A DNA stretch of 64,000 nucleotides from Ottowia sp. oral taxon 894 (lineage in GTDB: Bacteria > Pseudomonadota > Gammaproteobacteria > Burkholderiales > Burkholderiaceae_C), in assembly GCF_001262075.1 (NCBI RefSeq), contig NZ_CP012073.1, positions 682,001-746,000 on the forward strand, written 5' to 3'. The position numbers and the translations under genes are program-made. Each line of letters starts with the position of its first letter. The first letter of the stretch is position 1. The notes below the pieces were generated by a model, which did not search any database, was not told the DNA's origin, and saw nothing but the letters and a program-made list of their open reading frames with translations. This document shows positions 26,717 to 36,677 of the stretch, piece after piece.

Positions 26717-27290
26717 ATGTATCCAAGTGACATGACCGATGAACAGTGGAGTGCAAAAGCGCTTTCCGACAGGTAAACGCGCAAGCAGACCCCGGGCGCA
26801 CAGCGCCCGAGACATAATCAACGCCATCTTCCATGTGCAAGCCACAGGTTGCCAGTGACTTGCTCTGCCCAAGGACTACCCGCCCTAGAAACAGGTCTAC
26901 AACACCTTTGCCCGCTGCTGGCGCCAGCGCGGCGTGTGGGATGTGCTGCTGGCTCTGTTGCGCCAGCGGGTGCGCGCCAAGGCAGGCGGGCTAAACCCAG
27001 CGCGGTCATCATTGACTCCCAATCGGTCAAGACCGTCTCAAAAGGGTGGGGCAGCGCGGATATGACGTAGGCAAAAAAATCTTGGGGCACAAGCGCCACA
27101 CAGACGTAGCATGATGGAACTGCTGCTGGCCGTGGTGGCGCCTTCTGTAGGCATTCAGGACCGGGTAAGAGCCAGTGCTTTGCTGGTGAGGCTGTTCTTG
27201 CGCTTTGAGTGTCTGAAGATCATCTTTACCGATGGCGGCTAAAAGGGAAGTCTGATCAATTGGGCGCTGAGCATGTTTGGCTGTGAGTAA
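26717..27290 (+). pseudogene. IS5-family transposase remnant
   Basis: The broken translation follows an IS5-group transposase: MYPSDMTDEQWSAKALSD, INAIFHVQATGCQW, SAVIIDSQSVKTVSKG (DDE Asp), YDVGKKILGHKRHTDV and IIFTDGG, but needs at least four frame changes and stops. It is a different subgroup from the copies at 4652, 16025 and 22412. Terminal repeats were not found. Confidence 0.7.
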
Positions 27291-27317
27291 TGAGAAACGA
27301 ATCGAAATAGGTGGCAA

Positions 27318-27422
27318 GGCAGCTAACTACAGACTGGCCTTGCAGCCCGGTGAAGATTTACAGCGCCGCAGATTGCCCGATTCCACTCTTTCGCACCCAA
27401 GGACAGATTTTGAGCAGTTTCT
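27318..27422 (-). repeat. family B dispersed repeat, copy 6
   Basis: Inverted and shortened: CAGACTGGCCTTGCAGCCCG, ATTTACAGCGCCGCAGATTG and GCACCCAAGGACAGATTTTG match the family blocks. Confidence 0.6.
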
Positions 27423-27444
27423 CAGTACACAGCCTGGACCGTTA

Positions 27445-29160
27445 TCAGCGGTAGCCCTTGAAGCCGTCGCCGCCGTCACGGCGCTTTTTGCCACGGCTCA
27501 TCATGTCGATACTGGTGCGCATGGGGTCGGGCTGGCCGGGCGCACCGTGGCTGGGGCCATTGTTGTTGCGGCGGCCGTGCAGATTGGTCTGAAGGGGGTT
27601 GATGTGGCGCGGCAGGCGGTCGTCGTCATCGTCGCTGTCGCGCGCGGGGCGATCCGCCTTGGGGCGCGGCTGGGCGCTGCGGCTTTCGCCGCTGCGGCGG
27701 TTGCGATTGCGGTAGCGGTTGCGGCTTTTGCCAGGCGCAGGCTTGCCTGCGGCTGCTGGCGCTGCGGCCTGTTCGCCGGAGTTTTCCGCGCCCTCGGCTG
27801 GGCTGGCGTCTTCGGCTGCTTTGGCAGCGAAGGATTGGGCCGGCTTGGCCGCAGATTTGCGCTGGGCCAGGGCGGCCTTGTTGTCACGGATGCGCTGCAT
27901 CATTTCTTGCCGCGCAGCGCGGGCGGCGGCTTGCATGACTTCGCGGCCGGGGGGCTTGCCCAGGCCGCCCCAGAGGGTTTGGCGGCCCATGGCAATGGGT
28001 TCGGCTTTTTCGCCTTCTTCAGGGCCGAAGCCTTCAAGAATTTGCACCGGAATCTGCTGGCGGGTGAATTTCTCGATTTCGTGCATGAAGCCTTCTTCGT
28101 CCATGCACACCAGGCTGGCGGCTTCGCCGCTGGCGCCTGCGCGGCCCGTGCGGCCTATGCGGTGCACGTAGTCTTCGGGCACGTTGGGGATTTCGTAATT
28201 GACGACGTGCGGCAGCTCGTCAATATCAATGCCGCGCGCGGCAATGTCGGTGGCGACCAGGGCGCGCAGTTCGCCGCTTTTGAAATCGGCCAGCGCCTGG
28301 GTGCGCGCGCTTTGACTCTTGTTGCCGTGCAGGGCCATGGCCTTGATGCCGTGTTTCGTCAGGTATTCGGCCACGTGGTTGGCACCGTATTTGGTGCGGG
28401 TGAATACCAGCACCTGGCTCCAGTTGTTTTGGCTGATGAGGTGGGCCAGCACTTCTTTTTTGCGCGCGCGGCCCACAGGGTAGATGACCTGGCGGATGCG
28501 TTCAACCGTGGTGTTGGGCGGGGTGACCTGGATGCTGAGCGGGTTTTTGAGCAGGCTGGCCGCCAGGGCGCGGATGTCATCGCTGAAGGTGGCGGAAAAC
28601 AGCAAGCTCTGTTTTTGCTCGGGCAGCAGGGCCAGGACTTTTTTCACGTCGTGAATGAAGCCCATGTCCAGCATGCGGTCGGCTTCGTCCAGCACCAGAA
28701 TTTCAACGGCGGACAAATCGACATGCCCTTGCCCCGCCAGATCCAGCAGGCGGCCCGGCGTGGCCACGAGAATGTCGATGCCTTTTTTGATGCGCTCGAT
28801 CTGCGGGTTCATGCCCACGCCGCCAAAAATGACGGCGGATTTGAGCTTGAGATGCTTGCCGTAAGCGCGCACGGATTCCTCAACCTGCGCGGCCAGCTCC
28901 CGCGTGGGGGCCAGCACCAGGGCGCGGATGGGCCGGGGCGCGCCTTTGGCTGGCGCGGTGGCCGATTCGGACAGGCGATGCAGCATGGGCAGCGTAAAGC
29001 CTGCGGTTTTGCCCGTGCCGGTTTGCGCGCCAGCGAGCAAATCGTGCCCCGCCAGCACGGCGGGAATGGCTTGTTCCTGAATGGGAGTAGGGGCGGTGTA
29101 GCCCTGTTCTTGCACGGCCTGCACAATGGCCGGCGCCAGTTTCAGATCTTCAAAGTTCAT
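27445..29160 (-). CDS. rhlE: DEAD-box ATP-dependent RNA helicase, RhlE type
   Basis: The 571-residue product has the Q motif ([14 protein letters not shown]), Walker [23 protein letters not shown], the DEAD box [34 protein letters not shown] and [15 protein letters not shown]. The C-terminal tail is long, basic and rich in Arg/Asn ([20 protein letters not shown]), as in RhlE homologues of this group. It unwinds structured RNA, for example during ribosome assembly or mRNA decay. Confidence 0.94.
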   Translation of the reverse strand: MNFEDLKLAPAIVQAVQEQGYTAPTPIQEQAIPAVLAGHDLLAGAQTGTGKTAGFTLPMLHRLSESATAPAKGAPRPIRALVLAPTRELAAQVEESVRAYGKHLKLKSAVIFGGVGMNPQIERIKKGIDILVATPGRLLDLAGQGHVDLSAVEILVLDEADRMLDMGFIHDVKKVLALLPEQKQSLLFSATFSDDIRALAASLLKNPLSIQVTPPNTTVERIRQVIYPVGRARKKEVLAHLISQNNWSQVLVFTRTKYGANHVAEYLTKHGIKAMALHGNKSQSARTQALADFKSGELRALVATDIAARGIDIDELPHVVNYEIPNVPEDYVHRIGRTGRAGASGEAASLVCMDEEGFMHEIEKFTRQQIPVQILEGFGPEEGEKAEPIAMGRQTLWGGLGKPPGREVMQAAARAARQEMMQRIRDNKAALAQRKSAAKPAQSFAAKAAEDASPAEGAENSGEQAAAPAAAGKPAPGKSRNRYRNRNRRSGESRSAQPRPKADRPARDSDDDDDRLPRHINPLQTNLHGRRNNNGPSHGAPGQPDPMRTSIDMMSRGKKRRDGGDGFKGYR

Positions 29161-29394
29161 TCTGAAAGCGGAGCGCCCCGCTTTTTTGAAAAGGGCGCAT
29201 CACGAACCAGCCCAATCTGCCGGGCCATCATGTGTATTGACGAGAACGGCAGGCCAGTTGAGAGCCGGTTGGTTGGTCAAATAGGCAAAGGCGGGCCATT
29301 CCTGATCAGCCCGCAGCCTCAGCAGACTGCTGTCCTGCGGCAAACTGGTGGGCCGTAAAGGAAAGAGTGATTATTGCACGAAAAGCGTTTTTGA

Positions 29395-30089
29395 TAGGTC
29401 GTGTCATCAATCAGGCGAGCTATACGGATGGCGCCCAGGAAGTTGCGAGCCGTCTTGTCATAACGCGTGGCGATGGCCCGGCACTGTTTGAGCTTGGCAA
29501 AGAAGTTTTCGATCAGATGGCGTGCTTGGTAAAGATGCAGGTCGTAGTCCCGAGTCGCCTTCTTGCAGCCGCATGAGGCAATGACAACGCCTTTGCCTTG
29601 GGCCGGCAGCAGCTCGAGCACTAGAGCTTGGGCGTCATAGCCCTTGTCGGCGATCACGGTTTCGGCCGCTGTTTGAGCCAAGAGCACGTCGGCTCCTTCG
29701 AGGCCGTGCGCCTGCCTTGGCATTTGGCGCTCAGCCCGCCGCAGCTGCGTCCGATGACTTGCGGTGCCTCCCTTTCTGCCACAGCACCGTGCTGGTGCAC
29801 TCGCACGATGGCCGCGCCGATCATCGTGTACTCGTTGCCGGCCTGCTGCGCCAGGGCTTCGAAGACCCGTTGCCATACACCGCTATGGCTCCAGCGACTG
29901 TGGCTCAGGTGCACCACCCGGAAGTCTGCGAAACGTGCCGGCAGATCGCGCCAGGGGATACCGGCCCGGTAGCGGCACGGCATCGACAAACAAGCGGTTG
30001 TCCTGTGCTCCTGGCTGGCCGGCACGGCCGGGCAGCCAATCCTTGATGCGCTCCCACTGATCGTCGCGCAACGCGTATCTTCTGGTCAT
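29395..30089 (-). pseudogene. IS5-family transposase, frameshifted
   Basis: It starts [20 protein letters not shown], then shifts frame near 30000 ([16 protein letters not shown] against [17 protein letters not shown]). It shifts again near 29720, where it continues as KGYDAQALVLELLPAQ, RHLIENFFAKLKQCRAIATR and YDKTARNFLGAI. The DDE residues can be placed (MIGAAIVRVHQHG, VIADKGYD, IENFFAKLKQ), but no single frame joins them, so it is inactive unless frameshifting repairs it. Confidence 0.75.
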
Positions 30090-30156
30090 GGCCCCTCTTC
30101 TGGGCTCTCGCCCGCAGGCTTCAGGCTCGGCTCTTGATGATTGATGACAAGCCCTA
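29395..30156 (-). mobile_element. IS5-family element with 19-base terminal repeats
   Basis: Left end TAGGTCGTGTCATCAATCA (29395) matches the reverse complement of the right end TGATTGATGACAAGCCCTA (30138-30156) at 17 of 19 positions. The element is about 760 bases and encodes one transposase on the minus strand. It belongs to a different IS5 subgroup from the three CTAG-targeting copies. Confidence 0.8.
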
Positions 30157-30190
30157 ACAGGGTTTGTGTATATCGGCTCCTGATAGAGCT

Positions 30191-30898
30191 TCAGAGAGCG
30201 CGACGTGCCAGCACCATGCGCGTGAGATGAACTACGGAAGTAGCTTGCATCTTGCTCATGATGTGGGAGCGGTGCTGCTCAATGGTTTTGATGCTGACAT
30301 TCAGCTTGCGGGCAATAAGCTTGCTGGTCTGGCCTTCCAGAACGTTTTGCATGACTTCCGCCTCGCGCGGAGTGAGCGATGCCAGGCGGCGCTCGAATTC
30401 CGGACAAGGCGCAGGTTCTGGAGCTGACACAGAAGCAGAAGCCGCAGGAGACAAAGAGGTGCGGTTAAAGGCGCGCGCGAGAGCGACTTCCAGTGCGTTT
30501 TCCTGGAAGGGTTTTTCCAAAAAAGTGACGGCACCTTTTTCCATGGCCTGCACGGCCAGGGGAACGTCACCGTGGCCTGTCATGTAAATGACGGGCAAGG
30601 AAGGCCGCGCCAAGGGACCGGATATCTGGCGTTCGATAAGGATGTCGTGCACTTGCAGGCCACTCATGACGGGCATGCGAACGTCAAGCAGGAGGCAGGC
30701 CCGTTCGCGCGCAGGAGCATCAAGCGAAGCAAGGGCTTGCAAAGCCGGTTCTGCATCCTGGAAGTCATGTACGTGATAGCCCAAGCCGATGAGCCACCAT
30801 TTGGCCGTCGCACAAAAATCGGCGCAGTCATCAAGCACGTAGATAGTGCGGCCTATGGCATATGGGGCGGCCTGCGTGGGAAAGACAAGCGAAGACAT
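30191..30898 (-). CDS. FixJ/NarL-type response regulator
   Basis: The 235-residue product has an N-terminal receiver with the acidic pair in YVLDDCADF, the phospho-acceptor Asp in [12 protein letters not shown], the Thr in [10 protein letters not shown] and the Lys in [11 protein letters not shown] LuxR-type helix-turn-helix follows at the C-terminus ([36 protein letters not shown]). It should be phosphorylated by the kinase encoded 11 bases upstream and act as a DNA-binding regulator. The targets are unknown. Confidence 0.88.
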   Translation of the reverse strand: MSSLVFPTQAAPYAIGRTIYVLDDCADFCATAKWWLIGLGYHVHDFQDAEPALQALASLDAPARERACLLLDVRMPVMSGLQVHDILIERQISGPLARPSLPVIYMTGHGDVPLAVQAMEKGAVTFLEKPFQENALEVALARAFNRTSLSPAASASVSAPEPAPCPEFERRLASLTPREAEVMQNVLEGQTSKLIARKLNVSIKTIEQHRSHIMSKMQATSVVHLTRMVLARRAL

Positions 30899-30909
30899 CA
30901 GAGACCTTC

Positions 30910-32145
30910 CTAAAGTGCGGTCGGTGCAGACGCTTCATCTTCCGTGCGACTGAGGGGCAATGCAACGTGAAAAGTGCAACCGCCTTCAACGTTGCGGCTG
31001 AACCATAGGCGGCCATGATGCAACTCAATCAAGCTGCGGCAAATGTTCAGGCCAATGCCCAGCCCTGTGGGCTTGGTGGAAGCAAAAGGCATGAACAGAC
31101 GAGCAGCTGCTTCATCGCCCATACCGCAGCCAGTATCAGCGATGGCAATTTCCACATTGCCAGCGCTTTCATCCATACGGCTGCTGATTTGCAGTCGGCG
31201 CTGACCCGCAGGGGTTTCCTGCATGGCATCAATGGCGTTGCGCAGCAGGTTGACGAGCACCTGCTGAAGCATGACGCCATCACCCTGCACCTGTGCATTT
31301 TGATGGTGCAGCTGAATGCGCAGTTCGATGGCGTAGCGCTTGAGTTCCCAATCCAGCAGAGTCAGGCTTCCATCCAGTAGGGTGTGCAGATTTACAGGCT
31401 CGTTCCGGGGTTGGCGCGATTGGGTGAATTCGCGCACGCGGCTGATGATGCTGGAGGCGTATTGCATTTGATCCAACGCCAGCTGCACGCCCTGCTCCAG
31501 CATCGACAGCAAGGCAGCGTTAGACGGTTGAACTGCGACAGCTGCCATGCGCGCCTTGAGGCCGCGCAGCACGTTGGTGACAGCACCCAGAGGTTGGTTC
31601 AACTCGTGCGCCAAGGTAGTGGCCATTTCGCCTACAGCCACGTTGCGTGAAGTGAAAAGCAGGCGTTCGCGATCTTCTAAATGACGGCGTGTGGCGCTAT
31701 CGCTGCTTTCCACAACTGATAAGTCCGCCGTTTCAGATGTCAGTTTTGTCAGGCGCAGCGCAGCCCCGCCAGCATGTGATGGCAACGGACGCAAGCTGGC
31801 CAGCCAGCGCGGCGAGGAGGAAGGCAAGACAGCAGCGCAGCCTTTTTCACCCTGATGTTCAGTCGGGAGCAGCAGCGCCACCGTGCCTTGCCAGCCACCT
31901 GCCGCCAGCGCTTGCTCGCTGTCGACCGGAGCGCCATGCAGCTGTGCTAGCACGTCATTCAACGTTTGGCGCCTGTCTTTCCGGGAGAGCGCCAGCCAAT
32001 CCGTGAAAAGCGGAGAGCACCATTGCAAACGAGCGGGTTCGCCCGTAAAAAGGGCAACGGCCTCATCCTCAAAAACCAGCCAGGCTTGCTGGCCCAAGCG
32101 GGCCGCCTGGGCAGGGGTTGCGGGGCGGGTGGCAGACAAGGTCAT
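30910..32145 (-). CDS. soluble sensor histidine kinase, FixL-like
   Basis: The 411-residue product has an N-terminal PAS-like part (LVFEDEAVALFTGEPARLQW). A kinase core follows with the phospho-His in EMATTLAHELNQPLGAVTNV, the N box NLLRNAIDAMQE, G1 IADTGCGMGDEAA, and F/G2 PTGLGIGLNICRSLIELHHG. No membrane segment is visible, so it senses a cytoplasmic or membrane-bound signal through a partner. No haem-binding motif of true FixL was found. It lies 14 bases downstream of the FliK/HpaP-like gene and 11 bases upstream of the regulator gene, and forms an operon with them. Confidence 0.85.
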   Translation of the reverse strand: MTLSATRPATPAQAARLGQQAWLVFEDEAVALFTGEPARLQWCSPLFTDWLALSRKDRRQTLNDVLAQLHGAPVDSEQALAAGGWQGTVALLLPTEHQGEKGCAAVLPSSSPRWLASLRPLPSHAGGAALRLTKLTSETADLSVVESSDSATRRHLEDRERLLFTSRNVAVGEMATTLAHELNQPLGAVTNVLRGLKARMAAVAVQPSNAALLSMLEQGVQLALDQMQYASSIISRVREFTQSRQPRNEPVNLHTLLDGSLTLLDWELKRYAIELRIQLHHQNAQVQGDGVMLQQVLVNLLRNAIDAMQETPAGQRRLQISSRMDESAGNVEIAIADTGCGMGDEAAARLFMPFASTKPTGLGIGLNICRSLIELHHGRLWFSRNVEGGCTFHVALPLSRTEDEASAPTAL

Positions 32146-32159
32146 GCGTGAATTGGAAA

Positions 32160-32867
32160 TCAGGCTTCCTCTTCAGATCCCAAGTCTTCCTCCAGGCGGC
32201 CGCCACACTGACTCAGCTGCTGACGCAGACGTCCAATATGCGGCTGTAACTGCTGGCGCAGGCTGGCGCTGGCATGCAGGCGCACCTGCCATTCACCTGC
32301 GCCCGACTGAGTCAGCCGCAAGCCCAGAGCACCAGAAGTGGCACCAGCCAAAGGCAACTGCAACTGCCATTGCTGTCCCTGTCCATTAATAGCCATAGAC
32401 TGCACCGCTCCCTGATGCTGCTGCAATAGCGCGGGAGAAGACGGCGTAATGGACTGCGCCGTAATGGCTTGCTGCTGCGTGGCAACCACCGGCGCGCCCG
32501 CGCCTGTCATAGCCTCTCCAGCGGAGACAGCTGTTACTTCACCTCGAAATGTTTGCAAGCCTGATAAAGGAGCTTGTGACAGCGTTGAAGGCAACTTCTC
32601 AGCCCAAGGCAGGGGAGCAGGAGCCGGCTGATCAGAAAGCTGCGCACCAGAAGAGCCTATCTCTTCATCTTCCACGCCGGGATGCAGTCGTGCTCTCAAC
32701 AAGGCTTCATCAAAATCACGCTGCATTTTGGGACTGACGCGGCTAGATGCATGGGCGCTGCGGACATCATGAACATTTTGGGCATCACAAGAGTTGCGAG
32801 CGTCAGCGGAAGCGGAAGCGGAGCAAGATGCGGATTGGGCAGAGGAAGTAGTGGCGGTAGCGCTCAT
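32160..32867 (-). CDS. FliK/HpaP-like secretion-associated protein (tentative)
   Basis: The 235-residue product starts with a Ser/Ala-rich disordered segment. It ends with a compact domain: WQLQLPLAGATSGALGLRLT, then WQVRLHASASLRQQLQPHIG and RLRQQLSQCGGRLEEDL. That pattern resembles the C-terminal domain of FliK/YscP/HpaP substrate-specificity proteins, where a short beta sheet is followed by an amphipathic helix. No other secretion genes are near. It is the first gene of an operon with the kinase and regulator. Alternatively it is an unrelated regulator partner of the kinase. Confidence 0.4.
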   Translation of the reverse strand: MSATATTSSAQSASCSASASADARNSCDAQNVHDVRSAHASSRVSPKMQRDFDEALLRARLHPGVEDEEIGSSGAQLSDQPAPAPLPWAEKLPSTLSQAPLSGLQTFRGEVTAVSAGEAMTGAGAPVVATQQQAITAQSITPSSPALLQQHQGAVQSMAINGQGQQWQLQLPLAGATSGALGLRLTQSGAGEWQVRLHASASLRQQLQPHIGRLRQQLSQCGGRLEEDLGSEEEA

Positions 32868-33149
32868 GGCGAGCCTCTCTCAAACGACAGTGCGTGCACT
32901 AATTGACGTAAAAGCCGGTTATAGCAACGGTCAAGCAATGTGAAGCTGCAAGGGTACAGCGGTTGGTCGTAGGAAGCACATGAGATTGTTATGTATATGT
33001 AACTTTAAGCATCGAAATGCGAACAAACCGCTACAAGGATGATGACGATGCGCCGTAGCCTTAGCAAAAAGCATTGAGAATGACCCATTCACTGTTTACC
33101 GCTTTCTTTGCAATTGCAAGCAACAGCTCCAAGGAAAGCTGCGCGCCAG

Positions 33150-33200
33150 ACCCCACACTTTTTGTGTACACGGACAGACTTCGAACAGGTTCTGAAAGCA
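33150..33200 (+). repeat. family B repeat fragment
   Basis: GTACACGGACAGACTTCGAA followed by CAGGTTCTGAAAG matches the edge blocks of family B only. Confidence 0.4.
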
Positions 33201-33563
33201 CAAACTGGGCAGATTCACGTCCTTGTTTCAATAGCATCTTGCGCTTGTTTCTTAGGCGGCAGACTCTTTTTCACTCCTCTATTCTCGCTCCTCTTCCAAG
33301 AGCAACTCTGCGCCTGCCGCCCGGCGAAATTCAGCATCTACAAATAAGCCACACACGAATTTAGGCGAGAGTTTCTACACGGGCTGAACGATAAAAACAG
33401 TAATGCCAAACCAGCCTGTTCCAAGGCAGCAGCTTTCCCTGCCGCATACACGCTGGCGATGAAGCCGCCAGTGTCATGCAATTCGGCTGTTTTACTCAAG
33501 CGCGCCTGTTTCAGCCGTCCGGCACAAAAAACGGCCGCCCGAACTTGAAGCAGGCGATGCGGG

Positions 33564-33591
33564 CCACATCTGCGGTGCACCGCAGATGTGG
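33564..33591. promoter_or_regulatory. 28-base perfect palindrome upstream of the site-2 protease gene
   Basis: CCACATCTGCGGTG is followed directly by its exact reverse complement, with no loop. It ends 49 bases before the GTG start at 33641. It could be an operator for a dimeric or tetrameric regulator, or an RNA hairpin in the leader. Confidence 0.55.
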
Positions 33592-33640
33592 CGGACGAGC
33601 AGCCTGTTTTCTTTATATCTGTTTGAGACAATTCTTTGCT

Positions 33641-34300
33641 GTGGACATCAACCAATTAATACAAGTTATTGCCGCTGGCGCGCTGCCCGTGCTGTTCGCC
33701 ATTACAGTGCATGAGGCGGCACATGGCTATGCGGCGCGCCACTTTGGCGACCACACGGCCGCCATGATGGGGCGGCTTACGCTCAATCCGCTCAAGCACA
33801 TTGACCTCTTTGGCACTGTGCTCATGCCGCTGCTGTTGTATTTCGCGACCAGCGGCGCTTTCGTTTTTGGCTATGCCAGGCCCGTGCCGGTCATCGCTCG
33901 CAATCTGCGCAATCCCAAAACAGACATGGCTTGGGTTGCACTGGCCGGGCCTGCGTCCAATTTCGTCATGGCGTTGCTGTGGGCCGCCATGCTGTTGGGC
34001 TTGCGTGCAGGGAGCGTAATGGAGCCGTTTCTTGTGCTCATGGCCCAGATCGGCATGACCACCAACGTGGCTTTACTGGCGCTGAACTTGTTTCCGCTAC
34101 CGCCGCTTGATGGCGGGCGCGTGCTAGCCGGGGCGCTGCCACCGCAGGCCGCACTGACGCTGGCGCGTGTGGAGCCTTTCGGCTTTTTCATCGTGATGGG
34201 ACTGATCTTGATGGATGTGCTCGACTGGCTCTGGATGCGGCCCATCATGGGCGCAACTTACTGGTTGATTGAGATGCTGCTATCGCCTTTTTTCCGCTGA
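33641..34300 (+). CDS. site-2 protease (M50) family membrane metalloprotease
   Basis: The start GTG at 33641 (VDINQLIQVIAAGALPVLFA) gives 219 residues. The zinc motif HEAAH lies at about residue 24 (AITVHEAAHGYAARHFGDHT), and the second motif is NLFPLPPLDGGRVLAG with the third ligand Asp. Five or six membrane helices are visible. The enzyme cleaves proteins within the membrane. It is directly upstream of trpS, with 19 bases between stop and start. That pair is common in Burkholderiales. Confidence 0.9.
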   Translation: MDINQLIQVIAAGALPVLFAITVHEAAHGYAARHFGDHTAAMMGRLTLNPLKHIDLFGTVLMPLLLYFATSGAFVFGYARPVPVIARNLRNPKTDMAWVALAGPASNFVMALLWAAMLLGLRAGSVMEPFLVLMAQIGMTTNVALLALNLFPLPPLDGGRVLAGALPPQAALTLARVEPFGFFIVMGLILMDVLDWLWMRPIMGATYWLIEMLLSPFFR

Positions 34301-34319
34301 ACCGAACACCTGTCGAATC

Positions 34320-35639
34320 ATGACTCCCGCCTCACACACTCCCACCCGCATTCTCACTGGCATTACCACCACGGGCACGCCGCACCTGGGCAACTACGTG
34401 GGCGCCATCCGCCCCGCCATCCATGCCAGCCGCCAGGCGGATACGCAAAGCTTTTACTTTCTGGCCGACTACCACGCGCTCATCAAATGCGATGAGCCTG
34501 CGCGCATTCAGCGCAGTACGCTGGAAATTGCCGCCTGCTGGCTGGCCGCCGGGCTGGACGCGGAGCAAGTGACTTTCTATCGCCAAAGCGATATCCCTGA
34601 AATCCCGGAGCTGTGCTGGCTGCTGACCTGTGTGACGGGCAAAGGCCTGCTCAACCGCGCTCATGCCTACAAGGCCGCGCAAGACCAGAACGAGGCCGCA
34701 GGCCGCGAGCTGGACGACGGCGTAACGGCGGGCCTGTTCATGTACCCCGTGCTGATGGCTGCCGACATCCTTATGTTCAGCGCCCGCAAGGTGCCCGTGG
34801 GGCGCGATCAGATCCAGCACATTGAAATGGCGCGCGACATTGCCGCCAGCTTCAATCACCTCTACGGCGAGCACCTCACCGCGCCTGAAGCCATGGTTGA
34901 TGAGCACGTGGCCCTGCTGCCCGGTCTGGATGGCCGCAAGATGAGCAAGAGCTACAACAACACCATCCCCCTCTTTGCCCCGCAGGAAGAACTGCGCAAG
35001 GCCATCATGGGCATCGTCACCGACTCGCGCGCGCCCGGCCAGGCCAAGTCCACAGAAGATTCAGCCATCTTCGCGCTCTACCGCGCCTTTGCCACACCCG
35101 CCGAAACCAAGGCTTTCGCCAAGGCTTTCGCCAGCGGCATTGCCTGGGGCGACGCCAAGCAGCAGCTATTCGAACGCATCAATGCCGAAATCGCCCCCAT
35201 GCGCGCGCGCTACCAGCACCTGATGGCGCACCCTGAAGAAGTAGAAGCCGCCTTGCAAGCAGGGGCCGCCAAAGCCCGCGCGCAGGCCACCCCCTTCATG
35301 CACACCCTGCGCCGCGCCGTGGGCCTGGCCTCGCTAGACATGACTGTGTCCACGCTGCCCGACAAGCCGGCTCCCGCCGCAACCGCCCTGCCGCAATTCA
35401 AGCAGTACCGTGAAGCAGACGGACTGTTTTATTTCAAGCTCACTGGCGCAGGCGGCCGCGTGCTGCTGCAAAGCCGCAGCTTCATCGCGCCCCGCAAAGC
35501 AGGGCAAGCCGTGCGCCGCCTGCAAACCGAAGGCGCGGCCGCACTGCCTTCACTGCATGCTTCGCTAGAGCCTGTGGAAGATGAAGCCGCGTTGCTTCAA
35601 GCCTTGGCCGCTCTCCAGGCAGCGGCAGCGGCAAAGTAA
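34320..35639 (+). CDS. trpS: tryptophanyl-tRNA synthetase with C-terminal extension
   Basis: From the ATG at 34320 the product is 439 residues, against about 330-340 for the Escherichia coli enzyme. The class I motifs are PHLGNYVGAI (HIGH-like) and KMSKSYNN. After the catalytic and anticodon domains there is an extra region of about 80 residues (FKQYREADGLFYFKLTGAGG, RVLLQSRSFIAPRKAGQAV), similar to the DUF1508/YegP beta-hairpin repeat. The function of the extra domain is unknown. Confidence 0.93.
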   Translation: MTPASHTPTRILTGITTTGTPHLGNYVGAIRPAIHASRQADTQSFYFLADYHALIKCDEPARIQRSTLEIAACWLAAGLDAEQVTFYRQSDIPEIPELCWLLTCVTGKGLLNRAHAYKAAQDQNEAAGRELDDGVTAGLFMYPVLMAADILMFSARKVPVGRDQIQHIEMARDIAASFNHLYGEHLTAPEAMVDEHVALLPGLDGRKMSKSYNNTIPLFAPQEELRKAIMGIVTDSRAPGQAKSTEDSAIFALYRAFATPAETKAFAKAFASGIAWGDAKQQLFERINAEIAPMRARYQHLMAHPEEVEAALQAGAAKARAQATPFMHTLRRAVGLASLDMTVSTLPDKPAPAATALPQFKQYREADGLFYFKLTGAGGRVLLQSRSFIAPRKAGQAVRRLQTEGAAALPSLHASLEPVEDEAALLQALAALQAAAAAK

Positions 35640-35913
35640 AAGCATCCGTACTTGAAAACAGGGCATCAACTCATAGGCTCATGCGCTGAAAACACGCATT
35701 CAGAAACGCGGCTGAACAACAAGCCGCAACGCCAGGCGGCACCGGTGCAGGCAGCAGCCGCATGGCGGCCTGATGAGAAAAGGCGCAAAACTCCTTTTCA
35801 CCTTCTTCATTTCAGCGTCCCTGATGCCCTTATCTCCCTAATGCAAAACAGGCAAAACGGCTGAAAAAGCCGCCCCTCGCGCAGCTCCATCCACCTTCGC
35901 AGACCTTCCTGCC

Positions 35914-36642
35914 ATGAACACCCCGCCCATCCGTCAGAACCGCCCCCTCAACGCCCTGCGCCCCGTGCGCATCACCCGCCGCTACACCCGCTACGCCGAA
36001 GGCTCCGTCCTGATTGAAATGGGGCACACCCAGGTTCTGTGCACCGCCTCCATTGAAGAAAAAATTCCCGTCCACAAACGCGGCAGCGGCGAAGGCTGGG
36101 TCACCGCCGAATACGGCATGCTCCCCCGCGCCACCCACACCCGGGGTGAGCGCGAAGCTGCTAAGGGCAAGCAAAGCGGCCGCACCCAGGAAATCCAGCG
36201 CCTCATCGGCCGCGCCCTGCGCGCCGTCTTCGACCTCAAAGCGCTGGGCGAGCGCACCTTGCGCCTGGACTGCGACGTGCTCCAGGCCGACGGCGGCACC
36301 CGCTGCGCCAGCATCACCGGCGCCTTCATCGCCGCGCACGACGCTGCCGCCTGGCTGCTGGAACGCGGCCTCATCGCCGCCAGCCCCATCCGCCAATCAG
36401 TGGCCGCTGTCTCCGTGGGCATCGTCGGCGGCCAGCCCAGACTGGATCTCGACTACGCTGAAGACTCCGCCTGCGACACCGACATGAACGTCATCATGAC
36501 CGCCGACGGCCGCTACGTCGAAATCCAGGGCGCCGCCGAAGGCGCCCCCTTCACACGATCCGAAATGGACGCCCTCCTCGCTCTCGCCGCCCAAGGCGTC
36601 GCCGAACTCACCGCACTCCAGCAACAGGCGCTGGTCGAGTGA
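35914..36642 (+). CDS. rph: ribonuclease PH
   Basis: The 242-residue product is the family's usual length. It shows [80 protein letters not shown] and the closing [20 protein letters not shown]. It trims tRNA 3' ends by phosphorolysis. A family A repeat follows, then the decayed CRISPR-Cas region. Confidence 0.96.
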   Translation: MNTPPIRQNRPLNALRPVRITRRYTRYAEGSVLIEMGHTQVLCTASIEEKIPVHKRGSGEGWVTAEYGMLPRATHTRGEREAAKGKQSGRTQEIQRLIGRALRAVFDLKALGERTLRLDCDVLQADGGTRCASITGAFIAAHDAAAWLLERGLIAASPIRQSVAAVSVGIVGGQPRLDLDYAEDSACDTDMNVIMTADGRYVEIQGAAEGAPFTRSEMDALLALAAQGVAELTALQQQALVE

Positions 36643-36677
36643 ACGCCAGCAAGCAGGCGTCCCTCGCCGGGGCGAAC

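Larger units (their letters stand above)
32868..33640. other. intergenic stretch with a partial repeat and a perfect palindrome
   Basis: No credible gene is seen. It holds the promoter region of the kinase operon (left part, AT-rich around 32930-33020), a fragment of family B (33150-33200) and a 28-base perfect palindrome (33564-33591). A weak ORF-like stretch on the minus strand at 33338-33655 has no supporting features. Confidence 0.45.

Noticed and set aside
30910-32145. Naming the kinase FixL
   Set aside because: No haem-binding PAS histidine motif is visible and no nitrogen-fixation or oxygen-response genes are near.
33338-33655. A minus-strand frame upstream of the site-2 protease
   Set aside because: It overlaps the start of the protease gene and the 28-base palindrome, has no ribosome site, and its sequence is unlike any protein family.
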